This document shows positions 43,009 to 51,627 of a DNA stretch of 64,000 bases, piece by piece. The notes under the pieces were generated by a model. That model searched no databases. It saw only the letters and a program-made list of their open reading frames with translations, and was not told where the DNA came from. Every line of letters starts with the position of its first letter. Position 1 is the first letter of the stretch. A program made the position numbers and the translations under genes. This stretch comes from Acidobacteriota bacterium. Its GTDB lineage: Bacteria > Acidobacteriota > Terriglobia > Bryobacterales > Bryobacteraceae. The DNA is taken from positions 1 to 64,000 of the forward strand of contig JAFDVZ010000008.1 of assembly GCA_018268715.1 (NCBI GenBank). The letters run 5' to 3'.

Positions 43009-44295
43009 ATGACGAACACGGCGAATGATATTGGCGAAGTGCTGGGCACGGCTCCCCGGAAGGGCCGCTGGAGGAGGCGCGCGGCGATGCTGATCGTGCT
43101 GATCCTGGTCGGCGTGGCGGGCATGATGGCCTTCAATAAGTGGAAGGTCGCGGCGTCGGCGCCGCCGGTCCGCTACCGCACGGAGGCGGCGCGCACGGGC
43201 GACCTCACGGTGCTCGTTACCGCCACCGGCCAGTTGCAGCCAACCCGCACGGTGGATGTCGGCAGCGAAGTGTCGGGCATCATCGACACCGTCGAGGTGA
43301 ACTACAACGATACGGTGAAAGTCGGGCAGGTGCTCGCGCGCATCAACACGGAAAAGCTGGACGCGCAGGTGCAACAGGACAAAGGCGCCGTGGAGACCGC
43401 GCGCGCCAAGGTGCAGGACGCCAAGGTCACCGTCGAGGAGACGCAGGCCGAATACGGCCGCATCATGGCGGCGCGTGAGAAGTCGAAAGGGCTGCTGCCG
43501 TCGCAACACGACCTGGATACGGCGAAGGCGGCCTTCGAACGGGCCAAAGCCGCGGTGCTGAGCACGCAGGCGGCGGTGACGCAGGCCGAGGCGACGCTCT
43601 CCATCGATCAGACCAACATCTCGAAGGCCGTCATCAAATCGCCAGTGAACGGCGTGGTGCTGGCGCGCAACGTCCAACCGGGACAGACCATCGCGGCGCA
43701 GTTCTCCGTCACCACCATGTTCCAACTGGCCGAGGACCTGAGCCGCATGAAGCTGCAGGTGAACATCGACGAGGCCGATGTCGGACAGGTGCGCGAAGGA
43801 CAGACGGTCGCCTTCTCGGTGGACGCCTTCCCCGGGCGCAAATTCCCCGGCGTGATCACGCAACTGCGCTATCAATCGACGACCACCAACAACGTGGTGA
43901 CCTATCTGGCCGAGATCACCGTCGACAACGGCCAGCGCCTGCTGCGGCCCGGCATGACGGCCACCGCGGAGATCACGGTGAAGTCCGTGAAGAAGGCGTT
44001 GCTGGTTCCGAACGTCGCGCTGCGCTTCATGCCGGCGGCGAGCGGCTCCGAACAGGCCGACAATCGCAGCTTCATCCGCAAGCTGATGCCGGGACCGCCG
44101 CCCATGTCGTCGCGCAAGACCGACGATGACGAAGCCGCGGCCGCGGGCCCGCGCGTGTGGGTGCTGCGCGGTCAGGAGCCGGTCCCAGTGGCGGTGAAAA
44201 CCGGTATGACCAACGGCAAGCTGACCGAGATCCAATCCGGCGGGATCGCGGCGGGAACGCAGTTGGTGGTGGACACGCTGAAGGTGGAGAAATGA
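43009..44295 (+). CDS. MacA-like periplasmic adaptor (HlyD family)
   Basis: The 428-residue inner-membrane-anchored adaptor has a helix near residues 25-45, a biotinyl-lipoyl domain split around an alpha-hairpin (VGSEVSGIIDTVEVNYNDTV, then KAVIKSPVNGVVLARNVQPG) and a beta-barrel domain (EADVGQVREGQTVAF). It links the ABC transporter to the outer-membrane channel encoded before it. GAAAGGA lies upstream of the start. The stop overlaps the ATPase start (ATGA). The family exports peptides, macrolides or siderophores; the substrate is unknown here. Confidence 0.9.
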   Translation: MTNTANDIGEVLGTAPRKGRWRRRAAMLIVLILVGVAGMMAFNKWKVAASAPPVRYRTEAARTGDLTVLVTATGQLQPTRTVDVGSEVSGIIDTVEVNYNDTVKVGQVLARINTEKLDAQVQQDKGAVETARAKVQDAKVTVEETQAEYGRIMAAREKSKGLLPSQHDLDTAKAAFERAKAAVLSTQAAVTQAEATLSIDQTNISKAVIKSPVNGVVLARNVQPGQTIAAQFSVTTMFQLAEDLSRMKLQVNIDEADVGQVREGQTVAFSVDAFPGRKFPGVITQLRYQSTTTNNVVTYLAEITVDNGQRLLRPGMTATAEITVKSVKKALLVPNVALRFMPAASGSEQADNRSFIRKLMPGPPPMSSRKTDDDEAAAAGPRVWVLRGQEPVPVAVKTGMTNGKLTEIQSGGIAAGTQLVVDTLKVEK

Positions 44296-45008
44296 ACAAC
44301 GAGGACGAGTCATTGATCGAATTTCGCAACGTCACCAAGGTGTACGGCGTAGGCGACGGCGCGATGATGGCGCTGAAGGGCGTCGATTTCAAGATCGCGG
44401 CGGGCGAGTTCGTGGCCATCATGGGGCCCAGCGGCTCGGGCAAGTCGACGTGCATGAACATCCTCGGCTGCCTGGATACGCCCACCGGCGGCGCGTACCT
44501 GTTCAAGGGCGCTGACGTCGGCAAGCTGACGCGGACGCAGCGGGCGCGGCTGCGGCGCTACTACCTGGGCTTCGTGTTCCAGGGGTTCAACCTGCTCGCG
44601 CGGACCTCGGCGATTGAGAACGTCGAACTGCCGCTGGTCTACCGTGGAGCGCGCGCTTCCGAGCGGCGCCGGAGGGCGGCGCACGCGCTCGACGTGGTGG
44701 GGCTGAAGGGCTGGGAGGATCATACGCCCGCGCAACTGTCGGGCGGCCAGCAACAGCGCGTGGCCATCGCGCGCGCCATGGTGACGGATCCTTCGGTGCT
44801 GTTCGCCGATGAGCCCACCGGCAACCTGGACACGGCGCGCAGCAAGGAAATCATGGAGCTGCTCACCACTCTCAATCGCGAGCGCGGCATCAGCATCGTG
44901 ATGGTGACCCACGAGCACGATATGGCCGAATACGCGAGCCGCACCATCGTGTTCCGCGATGGGTTGGTGGCGTCGGACACGACCAACGTGGCCACTTCGG
45001 CTGCGTGA
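44292..45008 (+). CDS. ABC transporter ATP-binding protein (MacB/LolD type)
   Basis: The 238-residue ATPase has Walker A GPSGSGKST, Q-loop FVFQGFN, signature LSGGQQQR, Walker B VLFADEPTGNLD and the switch His in VTHEHD. All motifs are intact. It is a separate polypeptide; in classical MacB the ATPase is fused to the permease, so this is the split arrangement. It overlaps the adaptor gene by four bases. Confidence 0.93.
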   Translation: MNNEDESLIEFRNVTKVYGVGDGAMMALKGVDFKIAAGEFVAIMGPSGSGKSTCMNILGCLDTPTGGAYLFKGADVGKLTRTQRARLRRYYLGFVFQGFNLLARTSAIENVELPLVYRGARASERRRRAAHALDVVGLKGWEDHTPAQLSGGQQQRVAIARAMVTDPSVLFADEPTGNLDTARSKEIMELLTTLNRERGISIVMVTHEHDMAEYASRTIVFRDGLVASDTTNVATSAA

Positions 45009-45024
45009 AAGGGAGGAGACAACC

Positions 45025-46239
45025 ATGTTGTGGAATGCGATTCTGCTGGCGCTGGCGGCGATCCGGCGCAACCTGATGCGATCGACGCTGACGGTGCTCG
45101 GCATCATCATCGGCGTGGCGGCGGTGATCATCATGGTGACGCTTGGCAACGGGGCCACGGCGCGCGTCACCTCCGATATTTCGAGCCTCGGCGCGAACGT
45201 GCTGATGGTGATGCCGGGACAGGAGCGGCGCGGCATGGGCGGCGGCCAGCGCGAGGAGGCGAAGCTGTTTGAGGCGAGCGACGTCGAGGCGATTCGCGAT
45301 GAAGCGCCCGGCGTCAGCGGCGTGGCGCCGTCGGCGTCCAAGACCATGCAGGCCATCTACGGCAACGGCAACTGGTCGACCACGGTGAACGGCGTCGATA
45401 ACGCGTACTTCGCCGTGCGAAGTTGGGCGCTCGCGTCGGGACGGCAGTTCACCGACGCCGAACTGACGGCGGGCTCGGCGGTGTGCGTGTTGGGGAACAC
45501 GGTCCGCAAGCAGTTGTTCGCCGACCACGATCCGATCGGCTCCAACATCCGTTTACAGGCGATTTCGTGTCAGGTGATTGGAGTGTTGCAGACCAAGGGT
45601 CAGGCCGGCATGGGCATGGATCAGGACGACCTGGTGTTGACGCCCATCAAGATGTACCAACGCCGCATCTCGGGCGACCGGCACATCAGCGGCCTCATGA
45701 TCGGCGTACGGTCGGACTCGCAATCGAGCGCCGTGAGCGCGCAAGTGGAGCGCCTGCTGCGCCAGCGTCGCCGCATCCAACCGGGCAAGGAGAACGACTT
45801 CGTCATCCGCGATCCGCAGGAGTTGATCAGCACCCTCACCGGCACCACCAAGCTGCTGACGATGCTGTTGGGCGCGGTGGCGGCCGTCAGTCTGCTGGTG
45901 GGCGGCATCGGCATCATGAACATCATGCTGGTCAGCGTCACCGAGCGCACCCGCGAGATCGGCGTGCGGCTGGCGATCGGCGCCTTCGATCGCGACGTGA
46001 TGACGCAATTCCTGGTGGAGGCGGTGGTGTTGTCGTCGTTGGGCGGACTGATGGGCATCACCATCGGGATCCTGGTGTCGGTGCTAGGCGCGCGGGCGCT
46101 CGACGTGCCGTTCATCCCCAACCCGAACATCGCCGTCATCGCGTTCGTGTTCTCGGCGATGGTCGGGGTGTTGTTCGGCTTCGTGCCGGCGCGGCGGGCG
46201 GCGATGCTCGACCCGATCGAAGCGCTGCGGCACGAATAG
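45025..46239 (+). CDS. ABC transporter permease (MacB type)
   Basis: The 404-residue permease has an N-terminal helix (STLTVLGIIIGVAAVIIMVT), a large periplasmic MacB_PCD domain (about residues 50-270) and three C-terminal helices containing GGIGIMNIMLVSVTERTREI and VVLSSLGGLMGI. This mechanotransmission type has four helices in all. GGGAGG precedes the ATG at 45025. It completes the efflux set 41569-46239 and ends 3 bases before the converging esterase gene, with no terminator visible. Confidence 0.92.
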   Translation: MLWNAILLALAAIRRNLMRSTLTVLGIIIGVAAVIIMVTLGNGATARVTSDISSLGANVLMVMPGQERRGMGGGQREEAKLFEASDVEAIRDEAPGVSGVAPSASKTMQAIYGNGNWSTTVNGVDNAYFAVRSWALASGRQFTDAELTAGSAVCVLGNTVRKQLFADHDPIGSNIRLQAISCQVIGVLQTKGQAGMGMDQDDLVLTPIKMYQRRISGDRHISGLMIGVRSDSQSSAVSAQVERLLRQRRRIQPGKENDFVIRDPQELISTLTGTTKLLTMLLGAVAAVSLLVGGIGIMNIMLVSVTERTREIGVRLAIGAFDRDVMTQFLVEAVVLSSLGGLMGITIGILVSVLGARALDVPFIPNPNIAVIAFVFSAMVGVLFGFVPARRAAMLDPIEALRHE

Positions 46240-46241
46240 CG

Positions 46242-47345
46242 TTACGTATGGAACAGCATGGGCGCGAACTGGGCCAGGCACCAACGCCAGACGGCCCAGA
46301 CGTGTCCGCCTTCGGTTTCCACCCAGTCGTGGCGGATGCCGTTCTGTTCGAGCAGATCGGCGAACTGCTTGCCTCGCGCGTAGCCCGCGTCCTGCTTGCC
46401 CATGGCGAGCCAGAACAGCGAGAGCTTCGCGTTCACGGCCTTGGCGTCGGAGATAACGGCCTTGTGCCGGTTGGCGAAATCCGCCCCGCCCGAGGAGCTG
46501 AACACGCCGATGGCGCTGAACAGGTCGAGATGCGCGAAGCCGATGTTCGAGGACTCGCCCCCGCCCATGGACAGTCCGGCGATGGCGCGGTTGCGGCGTC
46601 CCGGCGCGACCCGGTATTTCGATTCGGCCCACGGCAGGATCTCTTTGAGCAGATACTCCTCAAACAGCGGCAGATTCTTCGCCTGGATCTCCGGCGCGGA
46701 CCCGAAAGGCACGGCGTGCCCGAGCGGCATGACGACGATCATCGGCACGGCCTTCTTCGCCGCGATCAGGCTGTCGAGGATGAGGTTCGCCTTGCCCGCT
46801 TGCGTCCAACTGGCGGCGACATCGCCGCTGCCGTGGAACAGGTACAACACCGGATACCGGGACTTCTGCTTATCGTAGCCGGGCGGCAGGTAGACGAAAA
46901 CCTGGCGCGTGTCGCCGATGACCCGCGATTTCAGCCAGTTCACTTCCACACTGCCGTGCGGAACATCGGCGACGTCCCATGGCGCGGCGGGCGAGGCGGG
47001 CACTTCGAGCAGGCTGGCCGAGGTCCGCTGCCGCAGTTTGACGTCGGGATTGATAGGGTCGGCGACGGTCACGCCGTCGATGTTGAACGTGTACAGGTAG
47101 CCGTTGGGCGCGAGCGGTCCCACCGTGACGCTCCAAACGCCTTCCGTGTCCTTGGTCATAGGCTCTTCCGAGCCGATCGGCATCCAGGCGCCGAACAGGG
47201 TGACGCGGTGGGCGTTGGGCGCGCGGACGCGGAACGTGACGCGTTTGTCAGATTGGATTTCAGGCGACACGAGCGTGTCGCGAGGAGGCGGCTGTGCGAT
47301 AGCGACGCCGGTCGCAAGCAGGGCGAGGACGGCAATGGGCTTCAT
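46242..47345 (-). CDS. Secreted esterase (feruloyl-esterase-like)
   Basis: The 367-residue exported protein has a signal peptide (MKPIAVLALLATGVAIA), an N-terminal immunoglobulin-like early-set domain (residues about 30-125, VRAPNAHRVTLFGAW) and an alpha/beta-hydrolase of the CE1 / esterase-D-like type. That domain has YPVLYLFHGSG, nucleophile GLSMGG and His in EGGHVWAVWRWCL. It probably releases acyl groups from plant or microbial polysaccharides; the ester is unknown. Confidence 0.86.
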   Translation of the reverse strand: MKPIAVLALLATGVAIAQPPPRDTLVSPEIQSDKRVTFRVRAPNAHRVTLFGAWMPIGSEEPMTKDTEGVWSVTVGPLAPNGYLYTFNIDGVTVADPINPDVKLRQRTSASLLEVPASPAAPWDVADVPHGSVEVNWLKSRVIGDTRQVFVYLPPGYDKQKSRYPVLYLFHGSGDVAASWTQAGKANLILDSLIAAKKAVPMIVVMPLGHAVPFGSAPEIQAKNLPLFEEYLLKEILPWAESKYRVAPGRRNRAIAGLSMGGGESSNIGFAHLDLFSAIGVFSSSGGADFANRHKAVISDAKAVNAKLSLFWLAMGKQDAGYARGKQFADLLEQNGIRHDWVETEGGHVWAVWRWCLAQFAPMLFHT

Positions 47346-47379
47346 GCCGATGGAGTATATCGCGAGTTCCGCGTGCAGG

Positions 47380-47799
47380 TCAGGCGGCGTCGCGGATGTG
47401 GATCTCGAGACGTTTGCCGAGGGCTGAGAAGGCGGCCTCGATGAGGCTGAGCTTCGAGGCGTGGCGCAGGTCGAGCAGCCGGTCGATCTGCGGAAGGTGG
47501 CAGTTCAACCGCCGCGAAAGTTCGGCTTTGCCGATTCCGGCGGCGCGCATCGCGCGGTACAGTTCGACTTTGGCGGCGGACAGCGCGGGGAGTTCGACGG
47601 CGTGGCCTTTGATGCGGGCCGGCGGGGCGGGGATATCCTCGCGGTCGTCCATCATCATGATCATCACGGTTTCGAGTGCGCTAACGGCGCGCGCGAGAGC
47701 TTCCTCTTCATCGAAGCCGTAGGTGTGGGCGTTGGGGAAGTTGGGAAAATCGACTAGTACGTAGCGCCCTTCGCGGGTCAGCGTCGCAGGGTACTTCAT
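47380..47799 (-). CDS. hicB: HicB-family antitoxin
   Basis: The 139-residue protein has the HicB partial RNase-H-like fold (YPATLTREGRYVLVDFPNFP, FDEEEALARAVSALETVMI) and a C-terminal helix-turn-helix (AELSRRLNCHLPQIDRLLDL) that likely represses its own operon. AGGAGG, overlapping the hicA stop region, precedes the ATG at 47799, so the antitoxin is well translated. The toxin gene is 9 bases upstream. Confidence 0.9.
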   Translation of the reverse strand: MKYPATLTREGRYVLVDFPNFPNAHTYGFDEEEALARAVSALETVMIMMMDDREDIPAPPARIKGHAVELPALSAAKVELYRAMRAAGIGKAELSRRLNCHLPQIDRLLDLRHASKLSLIEAAFSALGKRLEIHIRDAA

Positions 47800-47808
47800 T
47801 GCCGCCTC

Positions 47809-48000
47809 CTATTTTTCACCTTTCAGGCCCAGATCCCTCTTGATCCGATTCACCGTTCCGGTTGCGACCTCGTGGTTCTTGCCGTGCATCGGAAGGACGG
47901 TGGATTTGTCGCCAAGCCTGACTCCCAGGTGCCCGCCGCGGCCCGGCTCGAACGTGCAGCCGTGCTTCTCCAGCCAGCGTTTGAGCTCCTGGCTCGTCAG
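47809..48000 (-). CDS. hicA: HicA-family toxin, apparent CTG start
   Basis: The 63-residue product is a short double-stranded-RNA-binding-fold mRNA interferase: TSQELKRWLEKHGCTFEPG, the catalytic His in RGGHLG and NHEVATGTVNRIKRDLGL. The frame holds no ATG, GTG or TTG at the right place. A TGA lies six bases upstream, and the only codon at the expected position is CTG (48000). The toxin may be translated poorly or have lost its start codon, while hicB has a strong ribosome site. An ATG nearby (48012) is in another frame and gives no HicA protein. Confidence 0.8.
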   Translation of the reverse strand: MTSQELKRWLEKHGCTFEPGRGGHLGVRLGDKSTVLPMHGKNHEVATGTVNRIKRDLGLKGEK

Positions 48001-48282
48001 GCATCAAATTAGCACGCCGTTCGCCTCCACGTAAACAGATCTGTTGCGCGAACCGAGATCAGCGGCGCCCCGCACCCCTCAGAAACCATCGCCTTCCCCG
48101 CAGCGCCAGTAACCATCGCCCACTCCCCTACGCCAACATCTTCATAGGCAGCGAAAGCGTTAACGGCCGTACTGCGCCCGCGTTAAGATGAAGGTTCCGA
48201 ACACAGAACCGCAGACGCCTACAGGGCGACCGCCCGCTCCGCCGCCACGTCCGCTCCGAAGCACTGCGAACAGCAAACGAGC
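48001..48282. other. Intergenic region before the RND operon
   Basis: This holds the outward-facing promoters of hicAB and the RND operon. I see an imperfect pair of AACCATCGCC repeats near 48088 and 48112 but no clear promoter, hairpin or small gene. Confidence 0.4.
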
Positions 48283-51200
48283 ATGTGGATAGTTCGATTA
48301 GCCCTTAGCCGGCCCTACACCTTCGTCGTGATCTCCCTCCTGATCGCGATCCTGGGCGGCGCCGCCATCGTCACCATGCCCGTGGATATCTTCCCGTACA
48401 TCGATATCCCCGTGGTCAGCGTGGTCTGGCAATACTCCGGCCTATCCCCGGAGGAGATGGAAAAGCGCATCGTCACCATTTTTGAACGCGCCGTCACCAC
48501 CACCGTCAACGACATCGAACACATCGAATCCCAATCGATCAACGGCGTCTCGGTGGTCCGCCTCTACTTCCAGCCGAACGTGAAGGTGGAGATGGCGGTC
48601 GCTCAGGTCACCGCGCTTTCCCAAAGCATCCTGCGTCCCCTGCCGCCGGGCGTATTCCCTCCGTCCGTGCTGAAGTACGACGCCTCCAGCGTCCCGATTC
48701 TCCAGTTGGGGCTCGAAAGCAACACCCTCGCCGAACAGGAAATCTCGGACCTCGGCAACAACTATATCCGCACGCAGCTCGCCACCATTCAGGGCGCCGC
48801 GGTGGCGTCCCCGCTGGGCGGCAAGTTCCGCCTGGTGATGGTCGACCTGAACCCCGAAGCGATGTTCGCGCGCGGCCTGACGGCCTCCGACATATCCCTG
48901 GCCTTCGGACAACAGAACCTGATCCTCCCGGCTGGCACCGCCAAATTCGGCGACACCGACTATCAGATCAAGCTGAACTCCAGCCCGCGCATGCTCGAAG
49001 AAATGAACCGCCTGCCCGTCAAGGTGGTGAACGGCGCCACGGTCTTCCTGGGCGACGTGGCCAACGTGCGCGACGGCTATTCGGTGCAGGGCAACATCGT
49101 CCGCGCCAACGGCAAGCGCGGCGCGTTGATCACCGTCCTGCGCAACGGCAAGGCGTCCACCATCGCGATCGTGAATGGGGTGAAAAAGGAGCTGCCGCGC
49201 ATCATCGACGGACTGCCCACCAAGGCCCTGAAGGTCACCGAACTGTTCGACCAGTCGCTGTTCGTGCGCGCCGCGGTGAACGGCGTGGTGCGTGAGGCGT
49301 TGATGGCGGCCGGCCTCACCGGCCTGATGATCCTGCTGTTTCTCGGCAGTTGGCGCAGCACGCTGATCGTCTGCATCTCCATTCCGCTGTCGATCCTTGC
49401 GTCGCTCTCGATCCTGAGCCTGCTCGGCCAGACCATCAACGTCATGACGTTGGGAGGCATGGCGCTCGCCGTCGGCATCCTGGTGGACGACGCGACGGTG
49501 GCCATTGAGAACATCCACCGCAACATGAGGGGTAAGCCGCTGGTTCGCGCCGTGCTCGACGGAGCGCACCAGATCGCCACGCCGGCCTTCGTCTCGACGC
49601 TGTCCATCTGCATCGTCTTCGTGCCGGTGCTGCTGTTGACCGGCGCGGCGCGATTCCTGTTTACGCCGCTCGCCATGGCCGTCGTGTTCGCCATGATGGC
49701 CAGCTACTTCCTCAGCCGGACGCTGGTGCCCACCATGGCCCATCACATGTTGAAGTCTGAAGCGCTGCTGTACGCCTCGGGCCACGACGGGGAAGCGGAA
49801 GGCGGCAAGGGGATCATCTGGAGCGCGCACCGCATCTTCAACCGCGGCTTCGAGGCCATGCGCGAATCCTACGCCTCGATGCTCGAATGGCTGCTCGACC
49901 ATGCGGTGCTGACGCTGGCCGGATTCGCCCTCTTCGTCGCCGGATCGCTGACGCTCGCCCCCATGGTGGGCCGCGACTTCTTCCCCAGCGTCGACACCGG
50001 CCAGCTCCGTCTGCACGCCCGCGCCCCCGCCGGCACCCGCATCGAGACTACGGAACAGATCTTCGCCGCCATCGAACGCGAGATCCACAACGTGATCCCG
50101 CCCGAGGCCATCGCCACCATCATCGACAACATCGGCCTGCCGCAAAGCGGCGTGAACCTGGCCATGGGCGACGTGCCCACCATCGGCGTCAGCGACGGCG
50201 AGATCCTCATCTCCCTGCGCGACAACGTCGAACACGAGCCGGTCTCCGCCTACACCGAAAAGATCCGCAAACGGCTGAACGAGAAGTTCCCCGACATGAC
50301 CTTCTTCTTCGAGCCGGCCAACATCACCAACCAGATTCTGAACTTCGGCCTGCCCGCCCCCATCGACGTGCAGGTGATCGGGCGCAACCAGGCCGGAAAC
50401 TTCAAACTGGCGCAGGAGCTTGAACGCCGCATCCAGCGCATCCCCGGCGCGGCCGACGTCCATATCCACCAGGTGGTGGACGCGCCGGAAATCCGCATCG
50501 ACGTGAATCGCGCGCGGGCCGGCGCGGTGGGACTCATGCAGCGCGACGTCACCAACAGCCTCATGATCTCGCTGAGTTCCAGCTCGCAGCTCTCCCCCAC
50601 GCAGTGGCTCGACTGGACCACCGGCATCAGCTACAGCGTCTCCATCCAGACGCCGCAATACCGCATCAATTCGCTCGAGGCCCTGATGCGCACGCCGGTC
50701 GGCGTCCCCACCGGCGGCATCAACGCCACCACCTCCACCTCGCTCGCCGGCGCGTCCAACGCCAACGCGTCCTTCACCGGCGCCGCCCCCGCGCAGAACA
50801 GCGCGGCCTACGGCAACCCCGGAACGCTCGCCGGCGGCCCGCAGATCCTGGCCAACCTGGCCACCACACGCCGCGGCGAGGCGCCGGCGGTGATCAATCA
50901 CTACAACGTCCAGCCGGTGTTCGACGTCTACTGCAACATCGACCGCCGCGATCTGGGCAGCGTCTCCTCGGCCGTACAGAAGATCGTCGACGACATGTCG
51001 AAGAAGCTCCCGCTATCCACCCGCATCGAAATGCGCGGCCAGGCCCAGACCATGCAGAGTTCGTTCTACCGCCTGGGTCTCGGCATGATCTTCGCGGTGG
51101 TGCTGGTCTATCTGGTGATGGCGGTGAACTTCCAGTCCTGGCTCGACCCGTTCATCATCCTGATGGCGCTGCCGGGCGCGCTGGCCGGCATCGTGTGGAT

Positions 51201-51627
51201 CCTGTTCGTCACGCAGACCACCTTCAGCGTGCCGTCGCTCATGGGATCCATCATGTGCATTGGCGTCGCCACCGCCAACAGTATTCTGCTGGTCGTGTTC
51301 GCCAACGACGAGCGCCTGACGGGCCTGGACGCGCGAGCCGCCGCGCTGTCGGCCGGACACACGCGCATCCGGCCGGTGATGATGACCGCCGGCGCGATGA
51401 TCATCGGAATGCTGCCCATGGCGCTGGGCATCGGCGAGGGCGGAGAGCAGAACGCCCCGCTTGGGCGCGCCGTAATCGGCGGACTCGCCCTGGCCACCAT
51501 CACGACGCTCATGATCGTGCCGGTGGTCTACAAGCTGCTGCGGAAGAAGCCGCCCGTCGACTTCGACGAGCGTCTGTCGCGTGAGGAAATGGAACACTCG
51601 GCGATGATGCCTGAGGAACTGATATGA
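48283..51627 (+). CDS. RND-family multidrug efflux permease with an Ala/Asn/Ser-rich insert
   Basis: The 1114-residue inner-membrane pump of the AcrB/MdtB superfamily has twelve helices. The proton-relay Asp pair lies in LAVGILVDDATVAIENIH; GRDFFPSVDTG and the funnel/pore regions are present. There is an unusual low-complexity insert of about 60 residues (coded about 50690-50885, including GINATTSTSLAGASNANASF) in the second periplasmic loop. It overlaps the adaptor gene by 4 bases. Permease, adaptor, outer-membrane channel is the gene order. Confidence 0.92.
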   Translation: MWIVRLALSRPYTFVVISLLIAILGGAAIVTMPVDIFPYIDIPVVSVVWQYSGLSPEEMEKRIVTIFERAVTTTVNDIEHIESQSINGVSVVRLYFQPNVKVEMAVAQVTALSQSILRPLPPGVFPPSVLKYDASSVPILQLGLESNTLAEQEISDLGNNYIRTQLATIQGAAVASPLGGKFRLVMVDLNPEAMFARGLTASDISLAFGQQNLILPAGTAKFGDTDYQIKLNSSPRMLEEMNRLPVKVVNGATVFLGDVANVRDGYSVQGNIVRANGKRGALITVLRNGKASTIAIVNGVKKELPRIIDGLPTKALKVTELFDQSLFVRAAVNGVVREALMAAGLTGLMILLFLGSWRSTLIVCISIPLSILASLSILSLLGQTINVMTLGGMALAVGILVDDATVAIENIHRNMRGKPLVRAVLDGAHQIATPAFVSTLSICIVFVPVLLLTGAARFLFTPLAMAVVFAMMASYFLSRTLVPTMAHHMLKSEALLYASGHDGEAEGGKGIIWSAHRIFNRGFEAMRESYASMLEWLLDHAVLTLAGFALFVAGSLTLAPMVGRDFFPSVDTGQLRLHARAPAGTRIETTEQIFAAIEREIHNVIPPEAIATIIDNIGLPQSGVNLAMGDVPTIGVSDGEILISLRDNVEHEPVSAYTEKIRKRLNEKFPDMTFFFEPANITNQILNFGLPAPIDVQVIGRNQAGNFKLAQELERRIQRIPGAADVHIHQVVDAPEIRIDVNRARAGAVGLMQRDVTNSLMISLSSSSQLSPTQWLDWTTGISYSVSIQTPQYRINSLEALMRTPVGVPTGGINATTSTSLAGASNANASFTGAAPAQNSAAYGNPGTLAGGPQILANLATTRRGEAPAVINHYNVQPVFDVYCNIDRRDLGSVSSAVQKIVDDMSKKLPLSTRIEMRGQAQTMQSSFYRLGLGMIFAVVLVYLVMAVNFQSWLDPFIILMALPGALAGIVWILFVTQTTFSVPSLMGSIMCIGVATANSILLVVFANDERLTGLDARAAALSAGHTRIRPVMMTAGAMIIGMLPMALGIGEGGEQNAPLGRAVIGGLALATITTLMIVPVVYKLLRKKPPVDFDERLSREEMEHSAMMPEELI

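Noticed and set aside
45423..47444. Plus-strand open frame of over 670 codons
   Set aside because: It crosses the permease and, antisense, the esterase gene; both of those carry clear motifs. Shadow frame.
48080..48130. Two AACCATCGCC-like repeats before the RND gene
   Set aside because: Only two short imperfect copies, no symmetry, no linked regulator.
48442..50901. Open frame of over 800 codons on the minus strand
   Set aside because: It lies wholly opposite the RND pump gene, which has all family motifs. Its translation is His/Arg/Gly-rich without domains: a high-GC antisense shadow.
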